Below are positions 28,257 to 37,162 of a stretch of DNA of 64,000 nucleotides, piece by piece. The position numbers were made by a program, and so were the translations under genes. The stretch spans positions 30,390 to 94,389 of the forward strand of contig CAJYXJ010000072.1 in the NCBI GenBank assembly GCA_913778085.1, read 5' to 3'. Numbering within the stretch: position 1 is the first letter of the stretch; every line of letters starts with the position of its first letter. The notes beneath the pieces are model-generated. The model was not told where the DNA came from. It worked only from the letters and a program-made list of their open reading frames with translations, and did no database searches. This stretch comes from an uncultured Chryseobacterium sp. GTDB lineage: Bacteria > Bacteroidota > Bacteroidia > Flavobacteriales > Weeksellaceae.

Positions 28257-28612
28257 ATAATGAATACCGCTTCGCTTATTAGTAGTGAATTTTTTTGATG
28301 AGAATTTTTCCGTTCCATACTGCCATACCTTTCAAATAAAACAGAAATGCTCAAAATCGTAACCGTAATTCCCCTCCGATCTGGAAAGATGTCTAAAATT
28401 CAAAGAATTTTAGACGGGGTGGTTTTTTGGAAGTGAATAGTGAATCGGTTTCACTTGTCAATTTCCATGCAACAAAAATTCACAATTGACCTAAGCAGCA
28501 AAATTCAACATTCACATTAGACCACAATAGTCAATCCGCTTCGCTCGTCAATTTGTCCGGTAGTAAATTCACCATTCACCTGCGAAGCAGAATTTACCAT
28601 TGACCTTAGTAA
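28257..28612. repeat. Intergenic dispersed-repeat region
   Basis: 356 bases with no gene. Positions 28391-28415 form a perfect GTCTAAAATT/AATTTTAGAC hairpin followed by GGGGTGG and six T. Remembered Bacteroidota genomes carry many copies of similar '...ATTCAAAGAATTTT...ACGGGGTGG' repeats. From 28430 to 28612, variants of GTGAAT/ATTCAC and CGCTTCGCTCGTCAATT recur in both orientations (for example 28530 and 28262), suggesting layered copies of a second repeat. Confidence 0.55.
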
Positions 28613-29230
28613 CTACAAACTCTCAATCTCCCATTGAATATTTTTTCTCGCCTGGTCTTCATATTGATTCCTGAACTTATCGGTTTTAAAGATGCTTTCC
28701 AGGTCTAAAAATTGCCTCAAGACCTTTTTCCTTCCCGGTTTATATAGAAAATCAGGATAAATTGCATATTCTTTTCTTATTTTCCGGGTATAATCCTGAT
28801 AAGTTTCCCGGTCTTTCCCCAAAACAGAAAGATCGGAATCCAGAAGGTAATTGGTATCCGGATCGTCAGACCGCTGATGTCCTTTTGTAGCGATAATCTG
28901 TTCTGAAACTTTACCGGCGGCATCCTGATCAATATTCATTCTTTTCATCCTTGATATTGCGAATGCGGCACTTTTTTCTTCATTACATTTTGAAGAGGCA
29001 TCATAAATGACATCATGGTAAAAAACGGAAAACGTGATCAGTGGAAAATCTGTAATATCATCCTTAACGGCATCAAGCTCGGAAAACAGATTTTCAAGAT
29101 GCAGCAGATTATGGTAGTATCTGCCTTTTTCAGTATATTTCTTGTCGATTTCTGCCCAGAAATCTTCAATAAGCTGTTGGTTATTTATAAATTTCAGACC
29201 ATGATGTAAAAACCTTTCCTGTAGATTCAT
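28613..29230 (-). CDS. HD-superfamily metal-dependent phosphohydrolase-like protein
   Basis: A 205-residue soluble helical protein. The HD-type metal ligands are visible: H in RYYHNLLHLENLF, the HD pair in FSVFYHDVIYD, and a later Asp in LLDSDLSVLG. The family is a set of predicted phosphohydrolases of unknown substrate found across bacteria. It is followed by a rhodanese gene on the same strand 29 bases upstream, so the two are likely co-transcribed (rhodanese first). Confidence 0.82.
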   Translation of the reverse strand: MNLQERFLHHGLKFINNQQLIEDFWAEIDKKYTEKGRYYHNLLHLENLFSELDAVKDDITDFPLITFSVFYHDVIYDASSKCNEEKSAAFAISRMKRMNIDQDAAGKVSEQIIATKGHQRSDDPDTNYLLDSDLSVLGKDRETYQDYTRKIRKEYAIYPDFLYKPGRKKVLRQFLDLESIFKTDKFRNQYEDQARKNIQWEIESL

Positions 29231-29259
29231 ATCCGGTATTTAAGATAAAAAAAGGAACT

Positions 29260-29559
29260 TTAAAAAGTTCCCTGATTTGCTTCAATAGTGGCTTTAAGTT
29301 CAGCCCAGCCTCCGCCGTTGTAGCCGTCCTTCAACCCCTGCGTATTTAAATATTCCAGAGCTTTTCCGCTCCTGTTTCCGCTTCTGCAGAAGATTACCAC
29401 CGGTTTTTCAATCGAAAGGATTTCCTCCTGTCTGTCTTCCACTTCACCCAGCGGGATATTTTTAGCCCCTTCTATAGATCCGTCCATTTCAAGCTCCATA
29501 GGCTCACGAACGTCGATTAACTGATAATTTCCTGATTTTAAAACTTCTGATAAAGACAT
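29260..29559 (-). CDS. Rhodanese-like domain protein
   Basis: A 99-residue single-domain rhodanese (sulfurtransferase). Residues 12-35 carry YQLIDVREPMELEMDGSIEGAKNIPLG, and the active-site loop CRSGNRSGKA puts the catalytic Cys at position 58. Cytoplasmic; moves sulfane sulfur between thiols, physiological acceptor unknown. Likely first gene of a two-gene unit with the HD protein. Confidence 0.92.
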   Translation of the reverse strand: MSLSEVLKSGNYQLIDVREPMELEMDGSIEGAKNIPLGEVEDRQEEILSIEKPVVIFCRSGNRSGKALEYLNTQGLKDGYNGGGWAELKATIEANQGTF

Positions 29560-29660
29560 AATATATTAATATTTAATGTTAAAAACTGCTTACAGCCTTC
29601 CGAAAATACCCATACAGGAAATCGATCGGCCAAAGTCCAAACAAATTTATAAAATAATCT

Positions 29661-29668
29661 TAGTTTTG
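29661..29668 (+). promoter_or_regulatory. -7 box TAGTTTTG of queG
   Basis: Perfect TAnnTTTG followed by CA, 15 bases before the ATG at 29684. It lies inside the longer open frame that starts at 29576, which supports the downstream ATG as the true start. Confidence 0.55.
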
Positions 29669-29683
29669 CAAGGTAAAAAAAAG

Positions 29684-30628
29684 ATGAATTCAACCGCAGA
29701 AAAATATTCACAGCTCATTAAAGCCAAAGCCAAAAGCTTTGGATTTCAGAACTGTGGCATTTCAAAAGCGGAATTCCTGGAAGAAGATGCCCGGCCGCTG
29801 GAAAGCTGGCTGAAGAATAATTTCCATGGCGAAATGAAGTATATGGAAAATTATTTCGATAAAAGGCTTGACCCCAGGCTTCTCGTAGAAGGTTCAAAAT
29901 CGGTGATTTCCCTGTCCTATAATTATTTCCCGGAAGAAAAAATTTCAACCCTTGAAAATTTCAAGATCTCAAAATATGCTTATGCGGAAGATTATCATGA
30001 AGTCATTAAAGAGATTCTTCGTGATCTGGTAGGTGAGCTGCAGAACGAAATCGGGGAGTTCGGATTCCGGGTATTTGTGGATTCTGCCCCTGTACTGGAA
30101 CGCAGCTGGGCCAGGAAATCAGGGATCGGATGGGTTGGAAAAAATGCCAACCTGATTACCCGGCAGAGCGGCTCCTTCTATTTTCTGGCAGAAATCATCT
30201 GCGACCTGGAATTAATTCCCGATCTTCCCACCACCGACCATTGCGGGACCTGCCGGAAATGTATTGATGCCTGCCCGACAAATGCCATCCTCTCAGAGAA
30301 ACTGGTTGACGGAAGTAAATGTATATCCTATGCTACGATTGAATTAAAAGATTCGATTCCGGAGTATTTCAAAGATAAAATGGACGACTGGATGTTCGGT
30401 TGTGATGTCTGTCAGGATGTCTGTCCGTGGAACCGTTTTTCAGCACCGCATCAGCAAAGTAAATTCAGACCGAACAAAGCATTGAAAAATTTTAAAAAAA
30501 GAGAATGGCAGGAACTGACGCAGGAACTGTTTTCTGAGATTTTCAGAAAATCCCCCGTGAAACGTACGAAATTCGCAGGACTGAAGCGGAATATTGAATT
30601 TCTGGAAAGATCTTCGGATCAGGATTAA
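29684..30628 (+). CDS. queG: Epoxyqueuosine reductase QueG
   Basis: A 314-residue cobalamin-dependent, iron-sulfur enzyme that makes the last step of queuosine synthesis in tRNA. It carries two cluster motifs: [12 protein letters not shown] and [11 protein letters not shown], plus the N-terminal corrinoid domain with [23 protein letters not shown] start it at ATG 29684 because the upstream extension lacks similarity and overlaps the promoter box. Typical QueG lengths are 310-380 residues, so it is complete. Confidence 0.94.
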   Translation: MNSTAEKYSQLIKAKAKSFGFQNCGISKAEFLEEDARPLESWLKNNFHGEMKYMENYFDKRLDPRLLVEGSKSVISLSYNYFPEEKISTLENFKISKYAYAEDYHEVIKEILRDLVGELQNEIGEFGFRVFVDSAPVLERSWARKSGIGWVGKNANLITRQSGSFYFLAEIICDLELIPDLPTTDHCGTCRKCIDACPTNAILSEKLVDGSKCISYATIELKDSIPEYFKDKMDDWMFGCDVCQDVCPWNRFSAPHQQSKFRPNKALKNFKKREWQELTQELFSEIFRKSPVKRTKFAGLKRNIEFLERSSDQD

Positions 30629-30977
30629 GCGCCGTTTTTTGCGGATACAGCCTTATCCGGAAAGATTGTAGTTCCGGGCAAAGGCGGTTAAGCGGCCATT
30701 CCTAAAATTTTAATTCTAAGAAGGTTAAGATTTTACAGGCGGTTATGCGTTGGCTAGAAAAGAAAATTGACTTCCGGGAGATACTTCTCACCGAAAATCA
30801 ACGTTTTTTCTGTACTCTTTTTGGAGCTACTTTTACCCTGATTTTAAATCTTTTGTTTGATTTGGCGTTTTTCTGCATATTTGTGAAGTATTTGTACTTA
30901 AATTTAGCGAAAATTTCAATCGAAACCAATACTTTTACGAAAAATTATATATTAAATTTTATTAAATCATTAAAAAC
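30629..30977. other. Intergenic region, no supported gene
   Basis: 349 AT-rich bases. A 78-residue plus-strand frame at 30745-30981 reads as mostly hydrophobic low-complexity sequence and I do not support it. Confidence 0.4.
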
Positions 30978-31661
30978 ATGACGGTGAAAAAAATGGTATT
31001 GCTCATTTTGAAGACTTTGGGAATTCTTTTAGGAATAATTGTTTTATATGTTGCCGCCGGGTATTTCCTGCCCTTCATAGAGGTTTCTACAAAAGATGAC
31101 GGCCAGAAAAAAGAAATCCCGATTTACATCTATACCAATGGCGTTCATACCGATATCGTGATGCCGGTAAAGAATGATCTGCACGACTGGAGCACAAAAA
31201 TTCCATTCGTCAATACCAAATCCAAAGAAACCGATTATCGGTTTGTCGGTATAGGGTGGGGCGATAAAGGCTTTTATCTCGATACGCCGACCTGGGCCGA
31301 TCTTAAGTTTTCAACAGCTTTCAAAGCCGCTTTCTGGCTAAGCGAATCGGCGATGCACTGTACCTATTATAAAGAAATGAAAGAAGGTGAGGACTGTAAA
31401 AAGATTATGATCAGCAGGAATCAATATAAAAACCTGGTGAAATTTGTCGATGAAAAGTTTGATAAGGATACCAGCGGAAACTATATATTGGTTCCTACTG
31501 ACGCCGTATACGGAAATAACGATGCTTTTTACGATGCCCGGGGGAAATACAGCTTCTTGGACACCTGCAATACGTGGGCGAACAATGCCTTGAAAGCGGC
31601 TGGGCAGAAAGCAGCCTGGTGGACGCCTTCGGATTACGGTATTTTCCTGCATTACAAATAA
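30978..31661 (+). CDS. TIGR02117/DUF2459 family membrane-anchored protein
   Basis: A 227-residue protein with one N-terminal membrane span (about 8-29) and a periplasmic domain. IYIYTNGVHTDIVMPV, GIGWGDKGFYLDTPTWADL and a C-terminal CNTWANNALKAAG match the DUF2459 (TIGR02117) family, which has conserved His and Cys residues resembling a papain-like or NlpC-like hydrolase. Function unknown. The next gene, an L,D-transpeptidase-like lipoprotein, starts four bases after its stop, so both probably act in the cell envelope. Confidence 0.85.
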   Translation: MTVKKMVLLILKTLGILLGIIVLYVAAGYFLPFIEVSTKDDGQKKEIPIYIYTNGVHTDIVMPVKNDLHDWSTKIPFVNTKSKETDYRFVGIGWGDKGFYLDTPTWADLKFSTAFKAAFWLSESAMHCTYYKEMKEGEDCKKIMISRNQYKNLVKFVDEKFDKDTSGNYILVPTDAVYGNNDAFYDARGKYSFLDTCNTWANNALKAAGQKAAWWTPSDYGIFLHYK

Positions 31662-31665
31662 TTCC

Positions 31666-32307
31666 GTGAGATTTTTAAGCTTCATTTTTATGACGTTCCT
31701 GTTTGTTTCATGTAAGCAGGAACCAAATTCCGTGAGTGTTCCGGTCCCAGGAACAGCAGATGCAGTCCGTCCCGTTGCCGATTCGGTTAAATTACGGAAG
31801 AAGGCGGAAGAAGCATTGCATTTTTGTGAAAAAAGAAACTTCAGTACGGATTTCTGTTTCCTGATCGACATGAGCCTGCATTCGGGAGTAAAAAGGTTTT
31901 TTGTATGGGATTTCAAGAAAAATAGAATAACCGGAAAATATCTCGTTGGTCACGGCTGCGGTACCCATCCGTGGAGTAGAGACGATTCAAAAGAGCGGCC
32001 GGAATTCAGCAATGAGGACGGAAGCCATCTTTCATCCTTAGGAAAATATAAAATAGAGGAACGCGGTTACAGCGATTGGGGCATCCATGTGAAATACCTG
32101 ATGCACGGCCTTGAAGAAACCAACAGCAATGCCCTCAAAAGATTTATCGTATTCCATTCCTGGGATCTGATGAGCGATGAAGAAATTTATCCCGAAGGTT
32201 CCCCGGAAGGCTGGGGCTGTCCTACGGTTTCAAACCATGCTATGAAGGCAATCGATCCTATGCTGCAACGCTCGGAGAAGCCTGTACTCATGTGGATTTT
32301 TAATTAA
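31666..32307 (+). CDS. L,D-transpeptidase-like lipoprotein
   Basis: A 213-residue lipoprotein (lipobox FVSC, Cys16) with GTG start; no ATG precedes the signal. The mature part looks like the murein L,D-transpeptidase catalytic family: KYLVGHGCGTHPW, FHSWDL (His164) and GWGCPTVS with Cys185 in the position of the catalytic cysteine. It would crosslink or trim peptidoglycan in the periplasm. Tight spacing to the DUF2459 gene suggests a two-gene envelope operon. Confidence 0.82.
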   Translation: MRFLSFIFMTFLFVSCKQEPNSVSVPVPGTADAVRPVADSVKLRKKAEEALHFCEKRNFSTDFCFLIDMSLHSGVKRFFVWDFKKNRITGKYLVGHGCGTHPWSRDDSKERPEFSNEDGSHLSSLGKYKIEERGYSDWGIHVKYLMHGLEETNSNALKRFIVFHSWDLMSDEEIYPEGSPEGWGCPTVSNHAMKAIDPMLQRSEKPVLMWIFN

Positions 32308-32350
32308 ATTAATTATGATACCGTTTAAATAGTATTTCACGCAGATTTAG

Positions 32351-32688
32351 CAGATTTAGTAAAAACAATCGTTGTAAATTTAAAAGTTTGTGGTCTTTGT
32401 TAAGTGAACGTCTCTGTGAAACTAAAAGCAGTAATTTATTCAAAAAGATCTTCGTGCTCTCCGTGTTCAAAAAGCTTTCGCATAAAATTACAAAGCAGCA
32501 ATTTTGATACAATTTAAGCAGATTACGCAGATTTGATAAAAACAATTGTTGTTTATTTAAAACTTTGTGGTCTTCGTTAAGTGAAACGGCTCTGTGAAAC
32601 TAAAAGCAGTAATTTATTCAAAAAGATCTTCGTGCTCTCCGTGTTCAAAAAGCTTTTACAGAAAATTATAAAGCTGCTACTTTTGATA
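32351..32688. repeat. Two direct repeats of about 160 bp, period 178
   Basis: Copies at 32351-32509 and 32528-32688. A 67-base core is identical between them (32412-32478 and 32590-32656, containing CTTCGTGCTCTCCGTGTTC). Both flanks are diverged. The whole 32308-32788 gap has no gene. Motifs like TCTCTGTGAAA also occur near 51110, so this is a dispersed family. Confidence 0.8.
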
Positions 32689-32788
32689 AGTCTCCTTGAA
32701 ATTATGGTATTATTTTTAGCCAATCCAAACTTCCTACCACGTTTAGTCTGATTTTTGTATAACCCAATCCGATAAAAATCCGGAATAT

Positions 32789-33250
32789 ATGAAACACCGA
32801 CTTTACCGTGAACAGCAGCTCAATTGTGATATTGAGACCGCCTGGAAATTCTTCTCTTCTGCAAATAATCTTTCAAAGATCACCCCGAAAGAAATGAATT
32901 TCATCGTACTGACGAAATTTGAAAATGATGAAATTTATGAAGGGATGATTATCGATTATTTTGTATCACCGCTCTTTGGTATTAAAATGAAATGGCAGAC
33001 GGAAATCATCCACGTCGACGACCGGAAGAGTTTTACCGATTTCCAGAAAAAAGGGCCTTATAAAATCTGGCATCATTTTCACGAGTTTGTAGAAAATGAA
33101 AACGGCGTGCTGATGAAAGATACGGTAGATTATGAACTGCCGCTTGGTTTTCTGGGTGAGATCGCCCACACTATGCTGGTGAAGAAAAAGGTGGAGGGTA
33201 TTTTTGATTACAGGCATAAGATTCTGGAAAAAATGTTTAACCAAAAATAA
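32789..33250 (+). CDS. SRPBCC-family ligand-binding protein
   Basis: A 153-residue soluble protein with the START/SRPBCC fold pattern: LYREQQLNCDIETAWKFFSSANNLSKITPKEMNF at the N terminus, FGIKMKWQTEIIHVDDRKSFTDFQ in the middle, and a C-terminal helix. Such proteins enclose hydrophobic ligands; substrate is unknown. It ends four bases before the photolyase gene, and SRPBCC-photolyase pairs are common in Bacteroidota, so a light- or stress-linked operon is likely. Confidence 0.85.
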   Translation: MKHRLYREQQLNCDIETAWKFFSSANNLSKITPKEMNFIVLTKFENDEIYEGMIIDYFVSPLFGIKMKWQTEIIHVDDRKSFTDFQKKGPYKIWHHFHEFVENENGVLMKDTVDYELPLGFLGEIAHTMLVKKKVEGIFDYRHKILEKMFNQK

Positions 33251-33254
33251 TCCT

Positions 33255-34559
33255 ATGTCTGAAAAGCAAAAAATAAACGTCTTCTGGTTTCGCAGGGATC
33301 TCAGGCTGGAAGACAACTGCGGACTGTCCGAAGCCTTGAAATCCGGACTGAAGGTCCTGCCTGTATTTATTTATGATACGCGAATTCTGGATAAGCTGGA
33401 AAACAAATCCGACAAAAGAGTAGATTATTTCCACCGTGCCCTGAAAAACATGCATGAAGAACTGAAAAAACATAAAAGCGGAATAACAACTTTTCACACT
33501 AAGCCTATGGAAGCTTTTCAAAAGCTGACCAAAGATTTTGAGATCAGTACGGTATTCTGCAACGAAGATTATGAACCGGAAGCCATCAAGCGCGATCAGG
33601 AAATAGCTGATTTTCTGAAAAAGAAAAATATAGAGCTGAAAAGCTTCAAGGACCAGGTCATTTTTCATAAGGATGAGGTTACTAAGAAAGATGGTAAGCC
33701 TTATACGGTTTACACACCATACTCCAAAAGATGGAAAGAAGTGTTAAAGGCAGATAAAATCAAAACCTACACCACCGATTTTTCCGGGTTTTTACCCTAC
33801 AATGCTTCGAAATATCCTGAATTGAAAGATATCGGCTTTGAAAAAACGGATATCAAAGATGAGAAGCCGGCTTTAAAGAAAGCGATTATTGGAGATTACG
33901 GCAAATACAGGGATTATCCCGGCCTAGACCATACGACGCATTTGGGGGTTGCCCTCCGTTTTGGGACCATTTCTGTACGTAAATGCGTTCAGTATGCATT
34001 AAAGCATAATGAAACCTGGCTGAATGAACTGATCTGGCGGGAATTTTTTATGCAGATCCTGTATCATTTCCCAAAGGTTGTCAATCACCCGTTCAAGGAT
34101 AAATATGAAAACATCAAGTGGCGGAATGATGAAAAGGAATTTAAACTGTGGTGCGAAGGGAAAACCGGTTATCCGATCGTGGACGCAGGAATGCGGCAGC
34201 TGAATGAAGTGGGATTTATGCACAATCGTGTACGGATGGTGGTGGCAAGCTTCCTTACCAAACATCTGCTGATCGACTGGCGTTGGGGAGAAGCTTATTT
34301 TGCGGAAAAACTTCTGGATTATGAACTTTCTTCCAATAATGGGAACTGGCAGTGGGCGGCAGGGTGCGGCTGCGATGCGGCTCCTTATTTCAGGGTATTC
34401 AATCCAGCGGAGCAGACTAAAAAATTCGATAAGGACCAAAAATATATTAAAGAATGGCTCAGCGAAGAAGATCTGAAGACCGAGCCTGTGGTGGAACATG
34501 CTTCGGCCCGTAAAAGAGCCCTGGAAGTTTATGGTAAGGCCTTAAAGGATAAGGCTTAG
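33255..34559 (+). CDS. phrB: Deoxyribodipyrimidine photolyase
   Basis: A 434-residue class I photolyase-type flavoprotein that splits UV-induced cyclobutane pyrimidine dimers using light. N-terminal antenna domain opens VFWFRRDLRLEDN; the FAD domain carries WLNELIWREFFMQI, VDAGMRQLNEVGFMHNRVRMVVASFLTK and DYELSSNNGNWQWAAG. It starts at ATG 33255; an upstream in-frame ATG at 33204 lies inside the SRPBCC gene. Second gene of the pair with the SRPBCC protein. Confidence 0.94.
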   Translation: MSEKQKINVFWFRRDLRLEDNCGLSEALKSGLKVLPVFIYDTRILDKLENKSDKRVDYFHRALKNMHEELKKHKSGITTFHTKPMEAFQKLTKDFEISTVFCNEDYEPEAIKRDQEIADFLKKKNIELKSFKDQVIFHKDEVTKKDGKPYTVYTPYSKRWKEVLKADKIKTYTTDFSGFLPYNASKYPELKDIGFEKTDIKDEKPALKKAIIGDYGKYRDYPGLDHTTHLGVALRFGTISVRKCVQYALKHNETWLNELIWREFFMQILYHFPKVVNHPFKDKYENIKWRNDEKEFKLWCEGKTGYPIVDAGMRQLNEVGFMHNRVRMVVASFLTKHLLIDWRWGEAYFAEKLLDYELSSNNGNWQWAAGCGCDAAPYFRVFNPAEQTKKFDKDQKYIKEWLSEEDLKTEPVVEHASARKRALEVYGKALKDKA

Positions 34560-34787
34560 TTGTTAAAATTTTTAGTTCCCGGAGACTTTCAGCTATCTGC
34601 GGGAATTTCTCATTTAAAAGCCTGTCTGAATCGTTTGGAAAGTTCACATAACAAATTATTTATGTTAATTGTTGCCGGGTTTTAAAAATAGGTACGGACT
34701 TTGTTTATTCATAATAAGAGACTTAACACGGAAATCATCCATCGAATCTGAAGAGTCGAAAATCATTTAATTTTAAAAACAACTGTT

Positions 34788-34916
34788 ATGGCAAAACAAA
34801 TCCTTAATCTACCGGTTATTAAAAAAGTCGTCAAAAAACTTTCTTTCTTTTCAGACTCCAATAAAAGTATGTCCGAGTTTATTTCTCTGATCAACGAAGA
34901 TCATTTCATCAGATAG
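34788..34916 (+). CDS. Possible 42-residue peptide
   Basis: ATG at 34788 gives MAKQILNLPVIKKVVKKLSF followed by FSDSNKSMSEFISLINEDHFIR and stop. It is basic, amphipathic at the N terminus and too short for usual gene calling. The stop abuts the end of the convergent gene at 34917. I do not recognise a family; absence of a clear promoter lowers confidence. The preceding 230 bases (34560-34787) show nothing else. Confidence 0.4.
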   Translation: MAKQILNLPVIKKVVKKLSFFSDSNKSMSEFISLINEDHFIR

Positions 34917-35411
34917 CTATCTGCGGATACCGATCTTCTTTAAAGCGGTTTCATTCAAAAATATTTCATTGAAATGTGTCAGTGATTCAATATGGCTGAA
35001 ATTCTGGAACGTTTTATCATTCTTATTAAAAGAAAGCTCTACCGATTCATTGTATTCCGCAACTATTCTTACTACAGAATAACCGTTATAGGCAATTTTA
35101 AAGCCTTCAAAAAGGCATTTTCTTTCAGCTTTCAGGTATATTTTATATTCTTCAAATACTGTACTTTCTTTTTCGACAGAAAGTTTTTTATTGTGCTTGA
35201 GAGATTTCCAGGATGTATAATTTCTTGGTTCCTTCAGGATATTTCCCTTTTCATCTACCGGAACAAACATGCTTAGGGTAAGCGGTTTTTTCAGGAAAGT
35301 AGCATAATTATTCATGAGTTTAAGAGTCTGCAGATCGGCATATCCTTCATGAGAATAATATTCTATTACGAAATCTGTCATCGGAATCAGTTTGTGCGGG
35401 CTGAATGGCAT
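34917..35411 (-). CDS. Hypothetical protein
   Basis: A 164-residue soluble protein with no recognised family. It has a mixed alpha/beta look (MTDFVIEYYSHEGYADLQTLKLMNNYATFLKK), many Lys, Glu and Tyr, and no signal peptide. ATG at 35411, with an alternative start at residue 11 (MTDFVIEYY). It converges on the small peptide ORF and shows no operon partner. Confidence 0.6.
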   Translation of the reverse strand: MPFSPHKLIPMTDFVIEYYSHEGYADLQTLKLMNNYATFLKKPLTLSMFVPVDEKGNILKEPRNYTSWKSLKHNKKLSVEKESTVFEEYKIYLKAERKCLFEGFKIAYNGYSVVRIVAEYNESVELSFNKNDKTFQNFSHIESLTHFNEIFLNETALKKIGIRR

Positions 35412-35786
35412 ATATACTATTAAAGCAAAATTAATTATACATTTAGAAAAGCGAATATAAATAAATTGTCCACAAACCTTGAAACAATTTTACGATAAAT
35501 CATTATCATTATTTAATCTAAATATGAATGCTAAGCAGAAATCAGATTAATCGATTGCTGGAGGGAAGCTGTTTGCATAAAATTTTTTGTCAGAACCACG
35601 GCTAGCAGCCTATATCAAATTACTATGGTTATCATTCCGTAGACAGAAACTTCATGAAATCCTGATTCAATCAGCTAAATTGATAGAGCTATATTCCGAT
35701 TACCAGATTCCAATTAATAAAAATAAGCCTCATCCATACGTTTGAGGCTTATCCATAAAGTTAAATATAATGAATTAAATACGTGA
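35412..35786. other. Intergenic region with tolC terminator
   Basis: 375 bases between the hypothetical gene and tolC-like gene. Only the terminator at 35722-35755 is recognisable. Confidence 0.5.
35722..35755 (-). terminator. Terminator of the efflux operon
   Basis: GATAAGCCTCA / TGAGGCTTAT hairpin; on the minus strand it is followed by TTTTTATT. It lies about 30 bases past the TolC stop codon. Confidence 0.85.
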
Positions 35787-37070
35787 TCAGTTGTATTCTA
35801 AAATTTTCAGCAGTTCCGTCTGGCGGATCACGTCGTTTTTGCTGCTGATCAGATTGTAATTGGCCTGAAGCCAGTTGTTCCTTACTACAAAAAAAGTATA
35901 GGCATCCATCAGTCCTTCCTTGTATTTTTCTTCTGATTTACGAAATGATAACCTCTGGTTTTCGAAATTGGCTTCCAAAAGATTATACTTTTCCTGAGCG
36001 TTAAGAAACTGTACTCTGATGGAATTGATATTTTGGGTGAGATTGTTGATCAACAAATCTTTATCGTAGTTAGCGTGAATAACATTCAGCTTTGCAATCT
36101 CAACATTGCTCTTTATCTGAAGTTTGCTGAAAACCGGTATGTTTAGCCCGAAAGATAACTGCTGGTTCCTGTTGTTTTGGATCTGTTCGGAAAAAGCAGT
36201 CGCAGGCTGTCCCATGATTTTGTTGTAAAAACTGGACCATGTATACGAACCGTTGATGGTTGGTAAATAACCTGACCTGGCGATATCCACCATTTTCTGC
36301 TGTGCCCTGATTTCCGTGAGAACCGTTTGATATGCCGGGTTTTTCTCCAGAAGATGCTGAACGAAATGGCTGTCATGAAAATCTGCAGCAGCCAGGTTTT
36401 CTTCAGGTTTTTCAAATTCCAGAGTGTCTTTTGTGATCGCCAGAGCGTTCAGGAGGTTAATTTTAGCCAGATCTCTCTGATTCTTGGCGGAGACCCACTG
36501 TTCCTGCATCGTCCCGAGATTGGCTTTGATATCATAAATATCACTTTTCGGGCGGTTCCCGATTTCCACTTCGTTCTCGGTTCTTTTAATTTGGTCTTCA
36601 ATTCCGGAAAGTTGTGTTTCCAGGACCTCCAGCCAACTTTTGCTGTTCTGATACGTGAAAAACATCTGGATCACATTCAGCCTGACTTCATTCTGAGCCT
36701 GTTTCATCCGGTAAGTAGAAGTCTCCTTATTTATTTTAGTCAAAGAAATAGTAAGATAATTCCGCCAGTTCATCAATTCCCAGTTGGCCTGTGCATAGAG
36801 ATTGTCGGTCTGGGTATTGATCGCTTCCCGCTGGTTGTTCTGCGGATTGATCCCGTTTCCGAAATTATAATTGTGGCTGATCCCTGCATCTACTGATGGC
36901 AGCAGCATCCCTTTGGCAGCAGAAATCTGTCTTTCGTTCTTCTGGACATTCACTGCAGATTGTTTAACCAACGGATGATTGGCAGAAGCGTAGTCCAGAC
37001 ATTGTTTAAGCGTCCAGCTCTGCTGAGCCGGAAAAAGATTAATTAATAATATGAAGAAGAGTTTTTTCAT
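35787..37070 (-). CDS. TolC-family outer membrane efflux protein
   Basis: A 427-residue outer-membrane channel. Signal peptide at residues 1-16; then WTLKQCLDYASANHPLVKQSAVNVQKN, which opens the OEP repeat, and two long coiled-coil halves ending in LEANFENQRLSFRKSEEKYKEGLMDAYTFFVVRNNWL. Last gene of the minus-strand efflux operon, completing a tripartite pump with the membrane-fusion protein and ABC permeases upstream. Confidence 0.93.
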   Translation of the reverse strand: MKKLFFILLINLFPAQQSWTLKQCLDYASANHPLVKQSAVNVQKNERQISAAKGMLLPSVDAGISHNYNFGNGINPQNNQREAINTQTDNLYAQANWELMNWRNYLTISLTKINKETSTYRMKQAQNEVRLNVIQMFFTYQNSKSWLEVLETQLSGIEDQIKRTENEVEIGNRPKSDIYDIKANLGTMQEQWVSAKNQRDLAKINLLNALAITKDTLEFEKPEENLAAADFHDSHFVQHLLEKNPAYQTVLTEIRAQQKMVDIARSGYLPTINGSYTWSSFYNKIMGQPATAFSEQIQNNRNQQLSFGLNIPVFSKLQIKSNVEIAKLNVIHANYDKDLLINNLTQNINSIRVQFLNAQEKYNLLEANFENQRLSFRKSEEKYKEGLMDAYTFFVVRNNWLQANYNLISSKNDVIRQTELLKILEYN

Positions 37071-37162
37071 TGTTTTATACGGTTGGAGGAGGGATGCTGG
37101 AAGATTGAAGTTGGATAGGCGTTTATAAAAAACTTCCTGCTTCCATCACCCGGCTTCCGGCT
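37071..37162. repeat. Palindromic spacer repeat between tolC and permease genes
   Basis: The 92-bp spacer has inverted arms: GGAGGGATGCTGGAAG near 37087 and CTTCCATCACCCGGCTTCC near 37139. Similar spacers sit at 39581-39673 and 42089-42175. Confidence 0.6.

Noticed and set aside
30745-30981. 78-residue hydrophobic open frame before the DUF2459 gene
   Set aside because: AT-rich, low-complexity and Leu/Phe-heavy without a family; overlaps the start of the next gene and looks accidental.
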